Assembly: GCA_964470455.1 (NCBI GenBank) | Contig: CAYYCX010000012.1 | Span: 1 to 64,000 of the forward strand | Source of the DNA: JAWXBM01 sp964470455 | GTDB taxonomy: Bacteria; Pseudomonadota; Gammaproteobacteria; Xanthomonadales; SZUA-36 | Direction of reading: 5' to 3' | Length of the DNA stretch: 64,000 nt | Shown here: piece by piece, positions 34,098 through 45,300 of the stretch | Numbering within the stretch: the first letter of the stretch is position 1 | Layout: each line of letters opens with the position of its first letter | Translations under genes and position numbers: made by a program | The notes under the pieces: generated by a model | The model's input: the letters and a program-made list of their open reading frames with translations, nothing else | Told to the model about the DNA's origin: nothing | The model's database searches: none

Positions 34098-35285
34098 ATG
34101 AGCAAAGCAGACAAGCAGCGCGAAACAAGGCCGTTGGCGTTGGCGACACGGGCCATCCACGCAGGCCAGCAGCCTGACCCGTCCACCGGCGCCATCATGA
34201 CGCCGATCTATGCCACCTCGACCTACGTGCAGCGCAGTCCGGGCGATCACCAGGGCTGGGAGTACTCGCGCAGCCACAACCCGACCCGTGACGCCTACGA
34301 AAAGTGCATCGCCGATCTGGAAGGCGGTATTCGCGGTTTCGCCTTTGCCTCCGGCATGGCCGCCACGGCCACGGTGCTGGAGTTGCTCAATTCCGGCGAT
34401 CATGTGGTAGCCGGTGATGACCTGTACGGCGGCAGCTTCCGGTTGTTCCATCGGGTCCGCGAGCGCTCCGCCGGCCTGAAATTCACATTCGCCGAGCTGG
34501 AGAAACCCGGTGCGCTGGAGGCTGCCATGCGGCCGGAGACAAAAATGGTGTGGGTGGAAACGCCCACCAATCCCATGCTGCGCATCGTGGATATCGTCGC
34601 TGCCGCCGAAATCGCGCACCGGCATGGCGCCTTGCTGGTGGTGGACAATACCTTTGCATCGCCGATGCTCCAGCGGCCACTGGAACTCGGCGCTGACATC
34701 GTGGTGCATTCCGCCACCAAGTACCTGAATGGCCATTCCGACATGGTCGGTGGCGTGGCGGTGGTGCGAGAAGATGGGGACCTGGCGAAGCGCCTGTGGT
34801 TCCTGCTCAACTCGATTGGTGGCATCCAGGGGCCGTTCGACAGTTTCCTGGCCATGCGCGGCCTGAAAACCCTGGCCTTGCGCATGGACGCCCACAGCCG
34901 TAATTCGCTGCAGATCGCCCAATGGTTACAGCAGCATCCGCAGGTTGAGCAGGTCATTTACCCGGGCTTGCCGGAACATCCGCAACATACCCTGGCCATG
35001 CAGCAGATGGGCGGGCAGGGCGGCGGCATCATCAGCATCGTGGTCAAAGGCGGCCTGGAAGCCGCTCGCCGCATGCTGGAACGCTGCCAGTTGTTCTCCC
35101 TGGCGGAAAGCCTGGGTGGCGTGGAAAGCCTGATCAACCACCCGGCCATCATGACGCACGCATCGGTCCCTGAAGAAAAGCGCGCCCGCCTGGGCATCAG
35201 CGACAGCCTGGTGCGCTTGTCGGTGGGTGTGGAGGATGTGAACGACCTGATCGCCGAACTGGACTACGCCCTGGGGCCAGACTGA
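34098..35285 (+). CDS. Cystathionine gamma-lyase/synthase-type PLP enzyme
   Basis: A 395-residue member of the Cys/Met metabolism PLP family, with the catalytic lysine Lys208 in HSATKYLNGHSDMVGG and a YSRSHNPTRDAYE block near residue 56. It follows the CBS gene by 22 nt, so cystathionine gamma-lyase (cystathionine to cysteine and 2-oxobutyrate) is the likely role; a synthase role cannot be excluded from sequence. Together the pair converts homocysteine to cysteine. Confidence 0.88.
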   Translation: MSKADKQRETRPLALATRAIHAGQQPDPSTGAIMTPIYATSTYVQRSPGDHQGWEYSRSHNPTRDAYEKCIADLEGGIRGFAFASGMAATATVLELLNSGDHVVAGDDLYGGSFRLFHRVRERSAGLKFTFAELEKPGALEAAMRPETKMVWVETPTNPMLRIVDIVAAAEIAHRHGALLVVDNTFASPMLQRPLELGADIVVHSATKYLNGHSDMVGGVAVVREDGDLAKRLWFLLNSIGGIQGPFDSFLAMRGLKTLALRMDAHSRNSLQIAQWLQQHPQVEQVIYPGLPEHPQHTLAMQQMGGQGGGIISIVVKGGLEAARRMLERCQLFSLAESLGGVESLINHPAIMTHASVPEEKRARLGISDSLVRLSVGVEDVNDLIAELDYALGPD

Positions 35286-35325
35286 GGCGCTCACGCGGAC
35301 CTGGCCCGGCCGGCTGCAGCGCCGG

Positions 35326-37281
<1,956 letters not shown>

Positions 37282-37299
37282 ACACCCTCGTGCCGAAGC

Positions 37300-38238
37300 T
37301 CAACCCAACAGCTTTTCCAGTTCGGGAATGATGGTGAACAGGTCACCGACCAGGCCGATATCGGCAATTTCAAAAATGGGGGCTTCGCCATCCTTGTTGA
37401 CCGCCACGATGGTGCCTGCATCCTTGATGCCGGTGAGGTGCTGTATCGCGCCGGAAATACCGAATGCCAGGTAGAGATCGGGCGCAATGATCTTGCCGGT
37501 CTGGCCCACCTGCATGTCGTTCGGGCAATAGCCGGCATCAACCGCGGCGCGGGAAGCACCGACGGCCGCACCGATCTTGTCGGCGAGGCTGTAGACAATG
37601 GCGAAATTGTCGGCGCTGCCCAGGGCGCGCCCACCCGACACCACCTTGCTGGCGCTCTGCAGGTCAGGGCGATCACCGCCGCCAGCCTTCAGCCCCACCC
37701 AACGGGTTCGGCCGCTGGCCGAACCGCTGGCTGCACGTGACTCGATGGCCGCCGAACCACCCGATGCAGCGGCCTGCCAGCTGGCAGCGCGCACGGTGGC
37801 CACGGTGATGCTGTCGGCTGGAACCCGCACATCGATGATGGCATTGCCGGCGTAAATGGGGCGACGGAAGGCATGGCTCTCCAGCACTTCCATCACATCG
37901 CTGAGCTGGTTCACGCCCAGCAGGGCCGCCACGCGCGGCATCAGGTCCTTGCCAAACGTGGTTGAAGGGCCAAACACATGTGTATAGCTGCTTGCCAGGC
38001 TGGCGATTTCCGGCGCCCAGTTTTCCGCCAGTGCGTGCTCGAGATGATCGGCTTCGACCTTGATTACAGTCTTTACGCCAGCCAGTGCTGCTGCCTGCGT
38101 GGCCACCGCATCCACACCCTTGCCGAGCACCGCGATGTCGATATCACCACCTACCGCGGCCGCGCAGCTCAGGGTTTTGGCCGTGCTCGGGTTCAGTGAG
38201 CTGCCATCGTGTTCTGCAACAATCAGTATCCTGCTCAT
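37300..38238 (-). CDS. etfA: Electron transfer flavoprotein alpha subunit
   Basis: A 312-residue ETF alpha chain. The C-terminal FAD domain carries VVSGGRALGSADNF, VGASRAAVDAGYCPNDMQVG, GKIIAPDLYLAFGISGAIQH and IVAVNKDGEAPIFEIADIGL. With EtfB it collects electrons from acyl-CoA and related dehydrogenases. Overlaps etfB by 4 nt. Confidence 0.96.
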   Translation of the reverse strand: MSRILIVAEHDGSSLNPSTAKTLSCAAAVGGDIDIAVLGKGVDAVATQAAALAGVKTVIKVEADHLEHALAENWAPEIASLASSYTHVFGPSTTFGKDLMPRVAALLGVNQLSDVMEVLESHAFRRPIYAGNAIIDVRVPADSITVATVRAASWQAAASGGSAAIESRAASGSASGRTRWVGLKAGGGDRPDLQSASKVVSGGRALGSADNFAIVYSLADKIGAAVGASRAAVDAGYCPNDMQVGQTGKIIAPDLYLAFGISGAIQHLTGIKDAGTIVAVNKDGEAPIFEIADIGLVGDLFTIIPELEKLLG

Positions 38239-38984
38239 ACCAGCCCCCGGTTCTTCAGTTCCTGCACCAGTTGTTCGGCGCTTTCCACCATGATGCCTTT
38301 CTGTCGTTGCGGCGGCGGGCTGTATTTTTCAATCTGGTACACCGGGCCGGGCTCCACGCCAAGGTCGGCCAGCTGCAGCACGTCCAGCGGCTTGCGCTTG
38401 GCTTTCATGATGTCGGGGAGTTTTACAAATCGCGGCTCATTCAGGCGCAGGTCCACGGTAACCACGGCCGGCAAGTCGATGCTGATGGTTTCCAGGCCGG
38501 CATCCACTTCGCGGGTAACGGTGGCCTTGTCGCCATCCAGTTCCAGTTTGGAGGCAAATGTGGCCTGCGGGCGATTCCACAGCGCGGCCAGCATCTGGCC
38601 GGTCTGGTTGTTGTCATCGTCGATGGCCTGCTTGCCCAGAAGCACCAGCCCGGGTTGTTCCTGCTCAATTACTTTCAGCAGGGCGCGGGCCGCGGCCAGA
38701 GGCTGGGTCGCGCTGGTGGTATTCACCTGGATGGCGCGGTCGGCGCCCATGGCCAGGCCGGTGCGCAACTGTTGTTGGCATTCCTCCGTGCCGATGGAAA
38801 CCACTACCACTTCCGTGGCCTTGCCGGCTTCCTTGATGCGCAGCGCTTCTTCAAGGGCGATTTCGTCAAAGGGATTGACGCTCATCTTGACGCCATCCGT
38901 GTCCACGCCGCTGCCGTTGGGCAGCACGCGCACGCGTACGTTGTAGTCAACCACGCGTTTTATTCCAACCAGTATTTTCATCAA
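38235..38984 (-). CDS. etfB: Electron transfer flavoprotein beta subunit
   Basis: A 249-residue ETF beta chain with AMP-binding fold, beginning MKILVGIKRVVDYNVRVRV and containing VNPFDEIALEEALRIKEAG and the signature LDVLQLADLGVEP near its C-terminus. It forms the heterodimer with EtfA. It follows ETF-QO by 64 nt. Confidence 0.96.
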   Translation of the reverse strand: MMKILVGIKRVVDYNVRVRVLPNGSGVDTDGVKMSVNPFDEIALEEALRIKEAGKATEVVVVSIGTEECQQQLRTGLAMGADRAIQVNTTSATQPLAAARALLKVIEQEQPGLVLLGKQAIDDDNNQTGQMLAALWNRPQATFASKLELDGDKATVTREVDAGLETISIDLPAVVTVDLRLNEPRFVKLPDIMKAKRKPLDVLQLADLGVEPGPVYQIEKYSPPPQRQKGIMVESAEQLVQELKNRGLV

Positions 38985-39048
38985 TATTCCTGCCTGTTTA
39001 AATCGAAGTTCAATCGGGAAGCACCGGCGCCTGGCACAGGGCGCCGAT

Positions 39049-40647
39049 TCAGAGGTTCTGGTAATTCGGCCCGGCAGCGCCTTCAGGAGTCACCCAGTTG
39101 ATTATCTGGTATGGATCCTTGATGTCGCAGGTCTTGCAGTGCACGCAATTGGCCGCATTGATCTGCAGGCGCTTGCCGTCGCTATCCTCCACCATTTCAT
39201 ACACGTTGGCCGGGCAAAAGCGCGTGCAGGGATTGTCATACTCTTCAACGCAACGCGTCGTGCAGATATCCGGCTCGAGGATCTGCAGGTGCACCGGCTG
39301 GTCCTCATCGTGCTCGGTGGCGGCGAAATAAACCGACGCCAGGCGGTCACGCGGTGGCAGCTCGCGGCTGACCCAATCGCGCTCGGGCGCGGTGTATTCA
39401 ACCACTTTTCGCAATGCCGAATGGTCGGCATGCAGCTGCAGCGTCGAAGGCAGTTTGCCGGCCGTAATGGTTTCGACAGCCGCACGAATGAAGCCGCGCC
39501 ACAAACCCTTGTAGAAGGCCGGGCGGATGTTCCTCACCTTGCGCAATTCGCTGACGATGGGCGAGGCGCGCAGTTTTGCATCAAAACCGGCGCTGCTCGA
39601 AGTTTCCGCAATGTGCTCGGCAGCCAGCATGCCGGAACGAAGCGCCTGGTGGGTGCCCTTGACCTTGGGTACGTTCAGCAGGCCCGCTGCGTCACCGATC
39701 AGCAGTGCGCCCGGCATTTCGACTCTTGGCAGGGCCTGGTAGCCACCCTCGACGATGGCGCGCGCGCCTGAAGACAGTATTTCGCCGCCTTCGAGCATGT
39801 CCCGCACCATGGGGTGGTGTTTCAGCTGCTGGAACGCTTCAAACGGCATGAATTCAGGGTCGGCATAGTCCAGCCCGACCACGAATCCCAGGGCAATGCG
39901 ATCCTTGTCGAGGTGGTAGATGAAACTGCCGCCGTAGATGCTGGAGTCCAGCGGCCATCCCAGCGTGTGCTGCACCAGGCCAGGAGTGGATTTGCCCGGC
40001 TGCACCCGCCACAGTTCCTTCATGCCAATACCGTAGGTCTGGGGTTCGGAATCCTTGTTGAGGCCGAACTTCGCGATGAGTTGCTTGCTCAGGTGGCCGC
40101 GGCAGCCTTCAGCCAGCACGGTGACCGGTGCATGTATTTCGATGCCTTGAACATAGCTGTCCTTGGGTTCGCCGGCGCGGTCCACGCCCATGTCACCGAT
40201 GATCACGCCCTTCACGCTGCCGTCCTCGGCGAAGGCGATGTCGGAGGCGGCATAGCCCGGGAAAATATCAACGCCCGCGGCCTCGGCCTGAGGCGCCAGC
40301 CAGGCGCAGAGCGCGCCCAGGGAAACAATGAAATTGCCGTGGTTGTTCTGCTGCGGGGGGGTGGGCAGGCGTCGCTGGCCGGATTTGGTGAGATACCAAA
40401 GCTGGTCTTTCTCCACCGGCACGCAAACGGGCGGAGGATTGTCGCGCCAGCCGGGCAGAAGCTGGTCCAGCGGCGCCGGTTCGATCACCGCGCCGGACAG
40501 GATATGGGCCCCCACTTCGGCCGCTTTTTCAATCACCGCGACCATCAGGTCCGGCTTCAGTTGCTTCAGGCGAATTGCGCATGCCAGCCCTGCGGGACCT
40601 GCTCCCACAACGATGACATCGTATTCCATGATTTCGCGTTCAGACAT
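39049..40647 (-). CDS. Electron transfer flavoprotein-ubiquinone oxidoreductase
   Basis: A 532-residue membrane-associated FAD and 4Fe-4S enzyme that passes electrons from reduced ETF to ubiquinone. The N-terminal VIVVGAGPAGLACAIRLKQL binds FAD; the cluster cysteines are in the last 70 residues (CTRFCPANVYE and NCVHCKTCDIKDPYQIINW). It heads the operon with etfB, etfA and the acetoacetyl-CoA synthetase gene, an uncommon but sensible arrangement for one oxidation module. Confidence 0.96.
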   Translation of the reverse strand: MSEREIMEYDVIVVGAGPAGLACAIRLKQLKPDLMVAVIEKAAEVGAHILSGAVIEPAPLDQLLPGWRDNPPPVCVPVEKDQLWYLTKSGQRRLPTPPQQNNHGNFIVSLGALCAWLAPQAEAAGVDIFPGYAASDIAFAEDGSVKGVIIGDMGVDRAGEPKDSYVQGIEIHAPVTVLAEGCRGHLSKQLIAKFGLNKDSEPQTYGIGMKELWRVQPGKSTPGLVQHTLGWPLDSSIYGGSFIYHLDKDRIALGFVVGLDYADPEFMPFEAFQQLKHHPMVRDMLEGGEILSSGARAIVEGGYQALPRVEMPGALLIGDAAGLLNVPKVKGTHQALRSGMLAAEHIAETSSSAGFDAKLRASPIVSELRKVRNIRPAFYKGLWRGFIRAAVETITAGKLPSTLQLHADHSALRKVVEYTAPERDWVSRELPPRDRLASVYFAATEHDEDQPVHLQILEPDICTTRCVEEYDNPCTRFCPANVYEMVEDSDGKRLQINAANCVHCKTCDIKDPYQIINWVTPEGAAGPNYQNL

Positions 40648-40679
40648 GTCCGCCCCGCCAGGCCGTAGCTCTCACCAAA

Positions 40680-40714
40680 CCCGGCATTATATAAGCATTG
40701 CCGGGCAACGTCAC
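40680..40714 (-). promoter_or_regulatory. Promoter of the ETF-QO operon with palindrome over the -10
   Basis: On the minus strand, GTGACG (40709-40714), a 17-nt spacer and a perfect TATAAT (40686-40691) form a good sigma70 promoter. A perfect inverted repeat, CCCGGCA (40680-40686) and TGCCGGG (40699-40705), brackets the -10, suggesting a repressor site or a 5' hairpin. Confidence 0.6.
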
Positions 40715-40779
40715 AGTCAATGTCGGCTAGTTTCGGCAGCAATACAGCCGGAACCGGGCCCGGCTGTCCCCGCTGGTGT

Positions 40780-42099
40780 TCAGGAGTGCGACAACAGCTG
40801 TTCCAGCGTTTCCAGCACCAGACCGATGGACTGGAGGAATTCCTTGTACCTGGCCTCATCACTGGCATCAAAGGGCTGTCCATCCCGCCGGTTCAGCAAT
40901 TGCGCCACGGCAAACACCCTGCCGGCTGAGTTCTTTACCGGCAGGCACAGGATCGAGCGGGTCCGGTAGCCCATTTGTTTGTCCACATCCGGGTTGAATC
41001 GAGGGTCGGTGTAAGCATCGTCGACGCGAATGGCTTCACCGGTGGTGGCCACCGCGCCGGCGATACCGCTGTCAAGCGGAATGCGGATTTCCTTATCTGG
41101 CAGGTTCTCGGTGACGCGCAGCCAGAGCGATTGGGTTTTGCGGTCAACGATGAACAGCGAGGAGCGGTCCGCGTTCATCAGCTGGCTCAGTTTACGGGTA
41201 AAAGCGAACAGGTCCTGCTCCAGCAGGCTCTGGAAAGCCGCATCGTTGGAAAGCTCGGTAGCCCTCAGAAAATGCTGCGATTGCTGGGTCATCTGGCCCA
41301 GCAACGCGCGAAAGCCGGCTTCGTCCAGGTCATCAACTTCCGCGCCGGTCCGCTTTTTGTGGCTGGCGCGGGCGAGCGTGCCCATCATGAGTTCGTTGTT
41401 GGCGATGACCGCATCGGTAAAGGTCGACAGCCGGCCGTCCTCCAGGTGCACGATGCGGTCGGCGATGTCCAGGATGCGGTTGTCATGGGTGACCAGCAGG
41501 ATCGTGGTGCCTTGCTCCTTGGCCAGCACCTTCATGCGCTCCACCACTTCACGACCGGATTCCTTGTCCAGCGAAGCGGTGGGTTCGTCCGCCAGCAGGA
41601 TCTGCGGTTCGGAAACCAGTGCCCGGGCAATGGCCACCCGCTGCCTCTGGCCACCGGACAACTGCTCCGGGCGGTGGTCCATGCGTTCGGCAAGGCCCAC
41701 GGCTGCCAGAATCTCCCGAGCGCGTTTGCGTGATTCGACCTTGTTGTGGCTCTTGGCTGCTCTCAACCCCAGCTCCACGTTCTGCTGCGCCGACAGGGCG
41801 CCCAGCAGATTGTGCTGCTGGAAAATGAAACCGATCCTGCGCCGAACTTTTTCCAGTACCGCGGACCTGGCGTGGCGCAATTCCTCGCCCAATACCCTGA
41901 CGCTGCCCTCCTGCGCCGAGCGCAATGCGCCCACCAGGGTCAAGAGGGTGGTTTTGCCGGAACCTGAAGGGCCGGTAACGATGACGATTTCACCCGCGGG
42001 TATCTCGGTGGCGACATCGAACAGGATCTGCTTGCGCAGTGTGCCTTTGCCGAAGTAGTGGTTGAGTCCTTCAACCTGGATTGGCACTGGTGCGTTCAT
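40780..42099 (-). CDS. ABC transporter ATPase fused to a GAF domain
   Basis: A 439-residue fusion. Residues 1-235 are a DevA/LolD-type ABC ATPase: Walker A GPSGSGKT at 43-50, signature LSGGQRQRVAIARAL, Walker B ILLADEP and a H-loop VTHDN. A linker leads to a GAF-type sensory domain from about 285 to 437 (FTRKLSQLMNADRSSLFIVD, IPLDSGIAGAVATTGEAIRV, SILCLPVKNSAG). GAF domains bind cyclic nucleotides or other small ligands. No MacB/DevC-type permease lies next to it; the neighbouring permease is ABC-2 type with its own ATPase. The gene starts 83 nt after that permease, on the same strand, and may be cotranscribed. Confidence 0.88.
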   Translation of the reverse strand: MNAPVPIQVEGLNHYFGKGTLRKQILFDVATEIPAGEIVIVTGPSGSGKTTLLTLVGALRSAQEGSVRVLGEELRHARSAVLEKVRRRIGFIFQQHNLLGALSAQQNVELGLRAAKSHNKVESRKRAREILAAVGLAERMDHRPEQLSGGQRQRVAIARALVSEPQILLADEPTASLDKESGREVVERMKVLAKEQGTTILLVTHDNRILDIADRIVHLEDGRLSTFTDAVIANNELMMGTLARASHKKRTGAEVDDLDEAGFRALLGQMTQQSQHFLRATELSNDAAFQSLLEQDLFAFTRKLSQLMNADRSSLFIVDRKTQSLWLRVTENLPDKEIRIPLDSGIAGAVATTGEAIRVDDAYTDPRFNPDVDKQMGYRTRSILCLPVKNSAGRVFAVAQLLNRRDGQPFDASDEARYKEFLQSIGLVLETLEQLLSHS

Positions 42100-42182
42100 G
42101 GATTCAGTCCGGTTGCTTCAGCGGCTCGCCAAGAACCCCGAGTATGCCATCACCGGCAAGCCATCACGAGCCCGGGCCGGAT

Positions 42183-43271
42183 TCAATCCAGCCGTTTGTT
42201 GAATCGCAGTATGGCAAAACCCATGGCCAGCACGATGAAAGCGCCCAGAACGAACACTTCCCGGCGCATTTCCACCAGGTCGGCACCACGCAGCACCACG
42301 CCGCGTATCAGCCGCATGAAATGCGTCATCGGCAGCACTTCCGCTATCCACTGCGCGAGCTTGGGCATTCCTGCAAACGGGAACATGAAGCCCGACAACA
42401 GGATGGAGGGCAGCAGCACGAACATGGTGAGCTGCATGGCCTGGAACTGGTTGCGGGCAACGGTTGAAATCATCAACCCCATGGCCAGGTTGGCGATGAT
42501 GAACAGCAGCGAAACCTGGTACACATCCCACAGTGAGCCGCGCAGCGGCACCTGGAACAACCAGTGCCCCAGCCACAGCACCAGCGTCACCTGGATCAGC
42601 CCGATCAGGATGTACGGAAGGATTTTCGCCAGCATCAGTTCGGGTATTCCCACCGGGGTGGTGATCAGCAGTTCGAGATTGCCGCGTTCCCTCTCGCGCA
42701 CGATGGCCACGGCGGTGAACAGGGTCATTGTCATGGTCAGTATGATGCCGATCAGGCCGGGTACCGTGTTCACGGCCGAGCGTCGTTCCGGATTGTAGAA
42801 TGTTCGCACCTCCAGCTCTGGCGGCTGGTCGTACCAGGGCGACAGCCGGTTGGCTTGTGCCAGGCGGCTAACCGCTCCCTGCACCACGGTATCGGATCCA
42901 TCCACCAGCAGTTGCACGGCGGCGCGATCCGGTTGCTGCAGCCGCCGCTCGAAGTCCCTGGGGATGAAAATGCCGACGCTGATTTCACCCGTGCGCATCA
43001 GTGCTTCAAGTTCATTCGCGCTGGCCGCCAGACGAACGATGTCGATGACCTGGCTGTGCGCCAGGTCCAGTACGTATTGGCGTGACGCCGCGCTGGCCGC
43101 GAGGTCAGCGACCGCAGCCTGTATGTGCCTGGGGTCATTGTTGATGGCATAGCCGAACAGCAACAACTGGATGACCGGAAGGCCAACGATCATGCCAAAC
43201 GTCAGGCGGTCACGCCGCAGCTGCCGCAGCTCTTTCAGTACGATCGCCAGGACGCGTTGCAGCGCTTTCAT
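42183..43271 (-). CDS. ABC-2 type efflux permease
   Basis: A 362-residue permease of the YhhJ/YbhS type, with one N-terminal helix (residues about 22-42), a large periplasmic loop and five C-terminal helices containing AIVRERERGNLELLITTPVG, the cytosolic coupling helix, and LPMTHFMRLIRGV. It probably exports a drug or envelope compound, working with the ATPase and the membrane fusion protein encoded just upstream. The ATG at 43271 overlaps the ATPase stop by 4 nt. E. coli ybhFSR-type systems have two permeases; only one is found here, suggesting a homodimer. Confidence 0.88.
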   Translation of the reverse strand: MKALQRVLAIVLKELRQLRRDRLTFGMIVGLPVIQLLLFGYAINNDPRHIQAAVADLAASAASRQYVLDLAHSQVIDIVRLAASANELEALMRTGEISVGIFIPRDFERRLQQPDRAAVQLLVDGSDTVVQGAVSRLAQANRLSPWYDQPPELEVRTFYNPERRSAVNTVPGLIGIILTMTMTLFTAVAIVRERERGNLELLITTPVGIPELMLAKILPYILIGLIQVTLVLWLGHWLFQVPLRGSLWDVYQVSLLFIIANLAMGLMISTVARNQFQAMQLTMFVLLPSILLSGFMFPFAGMPKLAQWIAEVLPMTHFMRLIRGVVLRGADLVEMRREVFVLGAFIVLAMGFAILRFNKRLD

Positions 43272-44284
43272 TGCCGGGCCCTGCGCTGCTGGGTGGCGGC
43301 AACAAACACATCTTCCAGGCTGGCCGCGGTGCGACTGCATTGCACCGGCTGCAGTCCGGCCTGGCGCACCAGCGCCAGCACGGTAGCTTCAGGATCCTGC
43401 AGCGAAGGATCAACCAGTACGCGCAGGCTGTTGCCGATCTGCGCCGTGCTGTGCACAAAGTCCTCCGCCTCCAGAACTTTGCTGACGCGGCGCGGCTGGT
43501 CTGCGATGACCAGCAGTACCTGGGCGGCGATATCCCGGGACAATTGCGCCGGGCTGCCGTCGGCCACCAGCACGCCCCGGTCGAGAATGGCCAGCTGGTG
43601 GCAACGCTCCGCCTCATCCATGTAGTGAGTGGATACCAGTATGGTGGTGCCTTCGCTGCACAGGTCGAACAGCGTTTCCCAGAACGCCCGGCGGTTTTCA
43701 GGGTCCACCGCGCTGGTGGGCTCATCCAGGAACAGCAACTCGGGTTCATGCAAAGTGGCCGCGGCCAGGGCCAGGCGTTGTTTCTGGCCACCGCTCAGGG
43801 AACCCGCCAGCTGAGGGAGAAAGTGAGACAGGCCAAACCGCTCCGTCACCTCCGCCTGCCGCTGTTTGCGCCTGCGACGCGAAAGATTGTAAATGTTGGC
43901 AATGAAATCGAGGTTCTGCTGTGCGCTCAGATCTTCGTAAAGGGAAAATTTCTGCGTCATGTATCCGACCTTGCGCCGCAATTCCTCGGCCTGTTCCGGA
44001 ATGGCGTAACCCAGCACCTCGATATCGCCGGCCGTTGGCAGCAACAACCCGCACAGCATGCGAATGGTGGTTGACTTGCCGGAACCGTTGGGGCCCAGGA
44101 ATCCGTAAATAACCGACCTGGGGACGTACAGGTCTACATTGCTGACGGCCTGAACAGGGCCGAAGGACTTGCTCAGCCCCCGCACGCGGATCGCCCATTC
44201 TTCCTGGGCCTGAATCTGAGCCTGGCCCTGATTCTGATCCGGATGTTGCCCCTGGGCCTCCGACTTCGCGGTCGCCAGGATCAT
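43268..44284 (-). CDS. ABC transporter ATP-binding protein (efflux)
   Basis: A 338-residue ATPase: Walker A GPNGSGKST, signature LSGGQKQRLALAAA, Walker B LLFLDEP and switch VSTHYMDEA, of the CcmA/YbhF class that powers ABC-2 permeases. The first 25 residues are a Gln-rich low-complexity lead (GQHPDQNQGQAQIQAQEE) absent from most homologues; a later start is possible. It overlaps both flanking genes by 4 nt. Confidence 0.9.
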   Translation of the reverse strand: MILATAKSEAQGQHPDQNQGQAQIQAQEEWAIRVRGLSKSFGPVQAVSNVDLYVPRSVIYGFLGPNGSGKSTTIRMLCGLLLPTAGDIEVLGYAIPEQAEELRRKVGYMTQKFSLYEDLSAQQNLDFIANIYNLSRRRRKQRQAEVTERFGLSHFLPQLAGSLSGGQKQRLALAAATLHEPELLFLDEPTSAVDPENRRAFWETLFDLCSEGTTILVSTHYMDEAERCHQLAILDRGVLVADGSPAQLSRDIAAQVLLVIADQPRRVSKVLEAEDFVHSTAQIGNSLRVLVDPSLQDPEATVLALVRQAGLQPVQCSRTAASLEDVFVAATQQRRARQ

Positions 44285-45300
44285 GGCGCCTCGTCCAACG
44301 GGTTCAATTGCACGGTGACGGGCAAGCCGGACGGCAGACCCGCGGCTTCGAAGGGCAGGTCGATTTCCGCCAGGTAGCTGAGTCGTGACCGGTCATATTC
44401 GGTCAGCGCGAAATAGGGCGTGAAAGAGGCATCCGCCGATACCCAGCGCACCTCGCCGGTCAGAGGGTTTTCCACGCCATCCACCCGGACCTGCAGCTTT
44501 TTGCCGGGGGTCACTTGGGCGCGAAAAGGCTCTGGCACATAGACCCGGGCAAACACGCGTGCATCGGCCAGCAGCACGGCAATGGTTGCACCGACCGAGG
44601 GTCGCTCACCCGGCAGGTACAACAGTTTGTCGATACGCCCATCCACCGGGGCCCGTATCTGGCTTCGTTGCACATCCAATTCGGCCAGTGCAACCTGGGC
44701 CTCGGCCTGGTGCACAGCGGCCCTGGCCTGCTGCAACTCCTCGAAAGTCGTGCCGTTCTGCAAGGCAGCCAACTCCTGACGGGCGGCGAGTTCTGCTCCG
44801 GAGCTGGTCTTCCAACGGCCCTCGGCGTGCTCCAGCGTAGCCTGGCTGGACAGGTTGCGCTCAAACATCTCGCGTGCCCGTTGATAGTCGTTCAGGTCAG
44901 TGAGCGTCTGCGCCTGCGCCGATGCCAGCCGGGCCTCGGCTTCCAGTATCCGTTCAGCCCGCGGGCCGCGCACCAGTTCGGCCAGGCGGCCCGCAGCCTG
45001 GTCCCGGCTGGCCTGCTGTTGCTGCAACCGCGCCTGCAGGCGGCTGGTGTCCTGTTGCGCAATCAGGGCGCCGGCCTGAACGGTGTCGCCGTCCCGCACA
45101 TGCCGCGATGCAATCGGCTCGTTGGTTTCCGCTACGAGTTCAATCCGGTCCCGTTCCAGCGTGCCCACCAGCTTCTCCGGCGTGGCTGGCGAACAGGCAG
45201 GCAGGAGCGGCATGAGCAGCAGGGGCAGCAGGGGCAGCAGGTTCAGGGCCAGCTGGCCAACATTGGTGCGTGATTTCACCCGGGTGATGAAGGCATTCAT
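44281..45300 (-). CDS. HlyD-family membrane fusion lipoprotein
   Basis: A 339-residue periplasmic adaptor. A Leu/Pro-rich hydrophobic segment (residues 18-34) ends in LLPACS, a lipobox-like site, so it may be a lipoprotein. The biotinyl-lipoyl halves flank a long coiled coil (about 85-185), and the beta-barrel region with VDGRIDKLLYLPGERPSVG is typical of YbhG/YhiI adaptors. It links the inner-membrane transporter to an outer-membrane channel, which is not encoded here. Confidence 0.87.
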   Translation of the reverse strand: MNAFITRVKSRTNVGQLALNLLPLLPLLLMPLLPACSPATPEKLVGTLERDRIELVAETNEPIASRHVRDGDTVQAGALIAQQDTSRLQARLQQQQASRDQAAGRLAELVRGPRAERILEAEARLASAQAQTLTDLNDYQRAREMFERNLSSQATLEHAEGRWKTSSGAELAARQELAALQNGTTFEELQQARAAVHQAEAQVALAELDVQRSQIRAPVDGRIDKLLYLPGERPSVGATIAVLLADARVFARVYVPEPFRAQVTPGKKLQVRVDGVENPLTGEVRWVSADASFTPYFALTEYDRSRLSYLAEIDLPFEAAGLPSGLPVTVQLNPLDEAP

